The position numbers and the translations under genes are program-made. A DNA stretch of 10,376 nucleotides, from the NCBI GenBank assembly GCA_032127075.1, contig JAQAZZ010000134.1, positions 1-10,376 of the forward strand, read 5' to 3'. Under the pieces are notes generated by a model. The model was not told where the DNA came from and did no database searches. It saw only the letters and a program-made list of their open reading frames with translations. How positions within the stretch are numbered: position 1 is the stretch's first letter; every line of letters begins with the position of its first letter. Shown piece after piece: positions 9,791-10,376 of the stretch. The DNA comes from GCA-2699445 sp032127075 (GTDB lineage: Bacteria > Actinomycetota > Actinomycetes > S36-B12 > GCA-2699445).

Positions 9791-9822
9791 TCTCGGCGTG
9801 TCGGATCTCACTGCTCGGGTCC

Positions 9823-9851
9823 TTGATCGGGGACCTGTCCGCCCCTAACGT
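9823..9851 (+). promoter_or_regulatory. Candidate sigma-70-type promoter of the TraR/DksA-like gene
   Basis: TTGATC (9823-9828) and TAACGT (9846-9851) are separated by exactly 17 bp. They resemble -35 TTGACA and an actinobacterial TANNNT -10. Transcription would start near 9858, about 20 nt before the ATG, leaving room for the GGAG ribosome binding site at 9870-9873. It lies just after the GDPD terminator, which supports an independent transcription unit. Confidence 0.6.
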
Positions 9852-9877
9852 CCCTACCTAACCGGGATCGGAGCATC

Positions 9878-10376
9878 ATGGCTGACAAGTCGCTGGCTGG
9901 ACGAGTGCGCAATGCGGTGAGCGGGGCGGCGGGAAAGGTCACCCGCCGCGGCTCAGGAGCCGAGAATGAGCCTGCCGCGGCCGAAGCGCCCGCCCCGGCG
10001 GGACCGCCGAAGGAGGCCAAGCGCACGGTAACCGTCGCCAAGCCGGCCAAGAAGGCGGCCCCGGCGAAGAAGGCGGCCCCGGCGAAGAAGGCGGCCCCCG
10101 CGAAGAAGGCGGCCCCCGCGAAGAAGGCGGCCCCCGCGAAGAAGGCGGCCCCCGCCAAGAAGGCGGCCCCCGCCAAGAAGGCGGCCCCCGCGAAGAAGGC
10201 GGCCCCCGCGAAGAAGGCGGCCCCCGCGGTCCGAGAGGGCGAGTCACCGTGGTCGGCGGAAGAGCTCGCCGGTGTGCGGGAGGACCTCAACGAGGAGTTG
10301 GACAGCCTCACCCAGGAGCTCGCGACGATGCAGTCCGACTTGGACGACCTCATGGCCGAGGAGGTCGATGTCGCCG
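9878..10376 (+). CDS. TraR/DksA-family protein with Ala/Lys/Pro repeat N-terminus (3' end outside window)
   Basis: The frame opens at ATG 9878 (GGAG at 9870-9873) and stays open to the window edge, 166 complete codons. Residues 1-57 are a low-complexity basic/acidic leader. Residues 58-117 are ten copies of KKAAPA. After VREGE comes SPWSAEELAGVREDL (123-137) and an acidic predicted coiled-coil helix, which match the N-terminal part of the TraR/DksA-type protein usually found next to ileS in actinobacteria. The C4 zinc finger expected in that family would lie beyond the window, so the assignment rests on the coiled-coil start and on gene order. DksA-like proteins act on RNA polymerase through its secondary channel; whether this actinobacterial group does so is not established. 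The basic repeats resemble histone H1-like tails, so DNA or RNA binding is plausible. Confidence 0.7.
   Translation, partial: MADKSLAGRVRNAVSGAAGKVTRRGSGAENEPAAAEAPAPAGPPKEAKRTVTVAKPAKKAAPAKKAAPAKKAAPAKKAAPAKKAAPAKKAAPAKKAAPAKKAAPAKKAAPAKKAAPAVREGESPWSAEELAGVREDLNEELDSLTQELATMQSDLDDLMAEEVDVA
10049..10228 (+). repeat. Ten in-frame 18-bp tandem repeats coding KKAAPA
   Basis: Ten adjacent copies of AAGAAGGCGGCCCCCGCG, all 18 bp. They differ only at two third-codon positions: the Pro codon is CCG in units 1-2 and CCC in the rest, and the last Ala codon is GCC in units 6-7 and GCG elsewhere. Such near-identity at synonymous sites points to recent expansion by slippage or unequal exchange. There are no spacers, so it is not a CRISPR array. 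Confidence 0.98.

Noticed and set aside
9041..9826. Possible frameshift inside the GDPD gene that would restore the missing barrel part in another frame
   Set aside because: The alternative frame gives a Gln/Arg/Gly-rich shadow with no barrel-like strands or WTVN-type motif, so a simple frameshift does not explain the short barrel.
10049..10228. Tandem repeats considered as a CRISPR array
   Set aside because: Units are contiguous, 18 bp, in frame, and without spacers; they are protein-coding.
9808..10353. Minus-strand frames with repeated Phe/Ala/Gly or collagen-like Gly-Pro-Pro units
   Set aside because: They are just the reverse reading of the KKAAPA codons; the plus-strand frame has a ribosome binding site, a promoter and a family match.

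Overview
The window is chromosomal DNA from a high-GC Actinomycetota bacterium. This rests on strong G/C bias at third codon positions, a GTG-started ftsZ, the gene order ftsZ-pgeF-yggS-sepF-yggT, the lineage-typical division protein SepF, and a translational T-box leader on ileS. I cannot fix the genus from the sequence alone.

Layout. Positions 26-3518 (+) hold the downstream part of a division and cell-wall cluster: ftsZ, the laccase-fold peptidoglycan-editing gene pgeF (overlaps ftsZ by 4 bp), a YggS-type PLP protein, sepF, and a YggT membrane protein. In most actinobacteria the next gene would be divIVA/wag31, then ileS on the same strand, a TraR/DksA-type gene and lspA. Here the order is broken. 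A minus-strand gene (3632-4606) encodes an AbiEi-like winged-helix protein fused to a DUF559/Vsr-like PD-(D/E)XK nuclease domain. It is bracketed by two 60-bp palindromic elements that are equal in length and match at 50 of 60 positions. After it comes ileS on the minus strand (4796-7984) with its T-box leader (to about 8220). A divergent secreted glycerophosphodiesterase-like gene follows (8352-9731), and then the start of a TraR/DksA-family gene with ten KKAAPA repeats (9878 to the window edge).

How it works together. FtsZ forms the Z-ring and SepF anchors it to the membrane. PgeF corrects peptidoglycan precursors and YggT is a small accessory membrane protein. IleS is apparently controlled by uncharged tRNA-Ile through sequestration of its ribosome binding site. 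The GDPD-like protein is exported and has a positively charged tail that could bind the anionic wall or nucleic acid.

Points that stand out are the paired palindromes around the single nuclease gene at the place where divIVA is expected, the inverted ileS, a GDPD domain that seems to stop after about five beta-strands of its barrel, and the near-identical 18-bp repeats in the TraR-like gene. I found no CRISPR array, tRNA, rRNA, transposase or complete undescribed multigene system.
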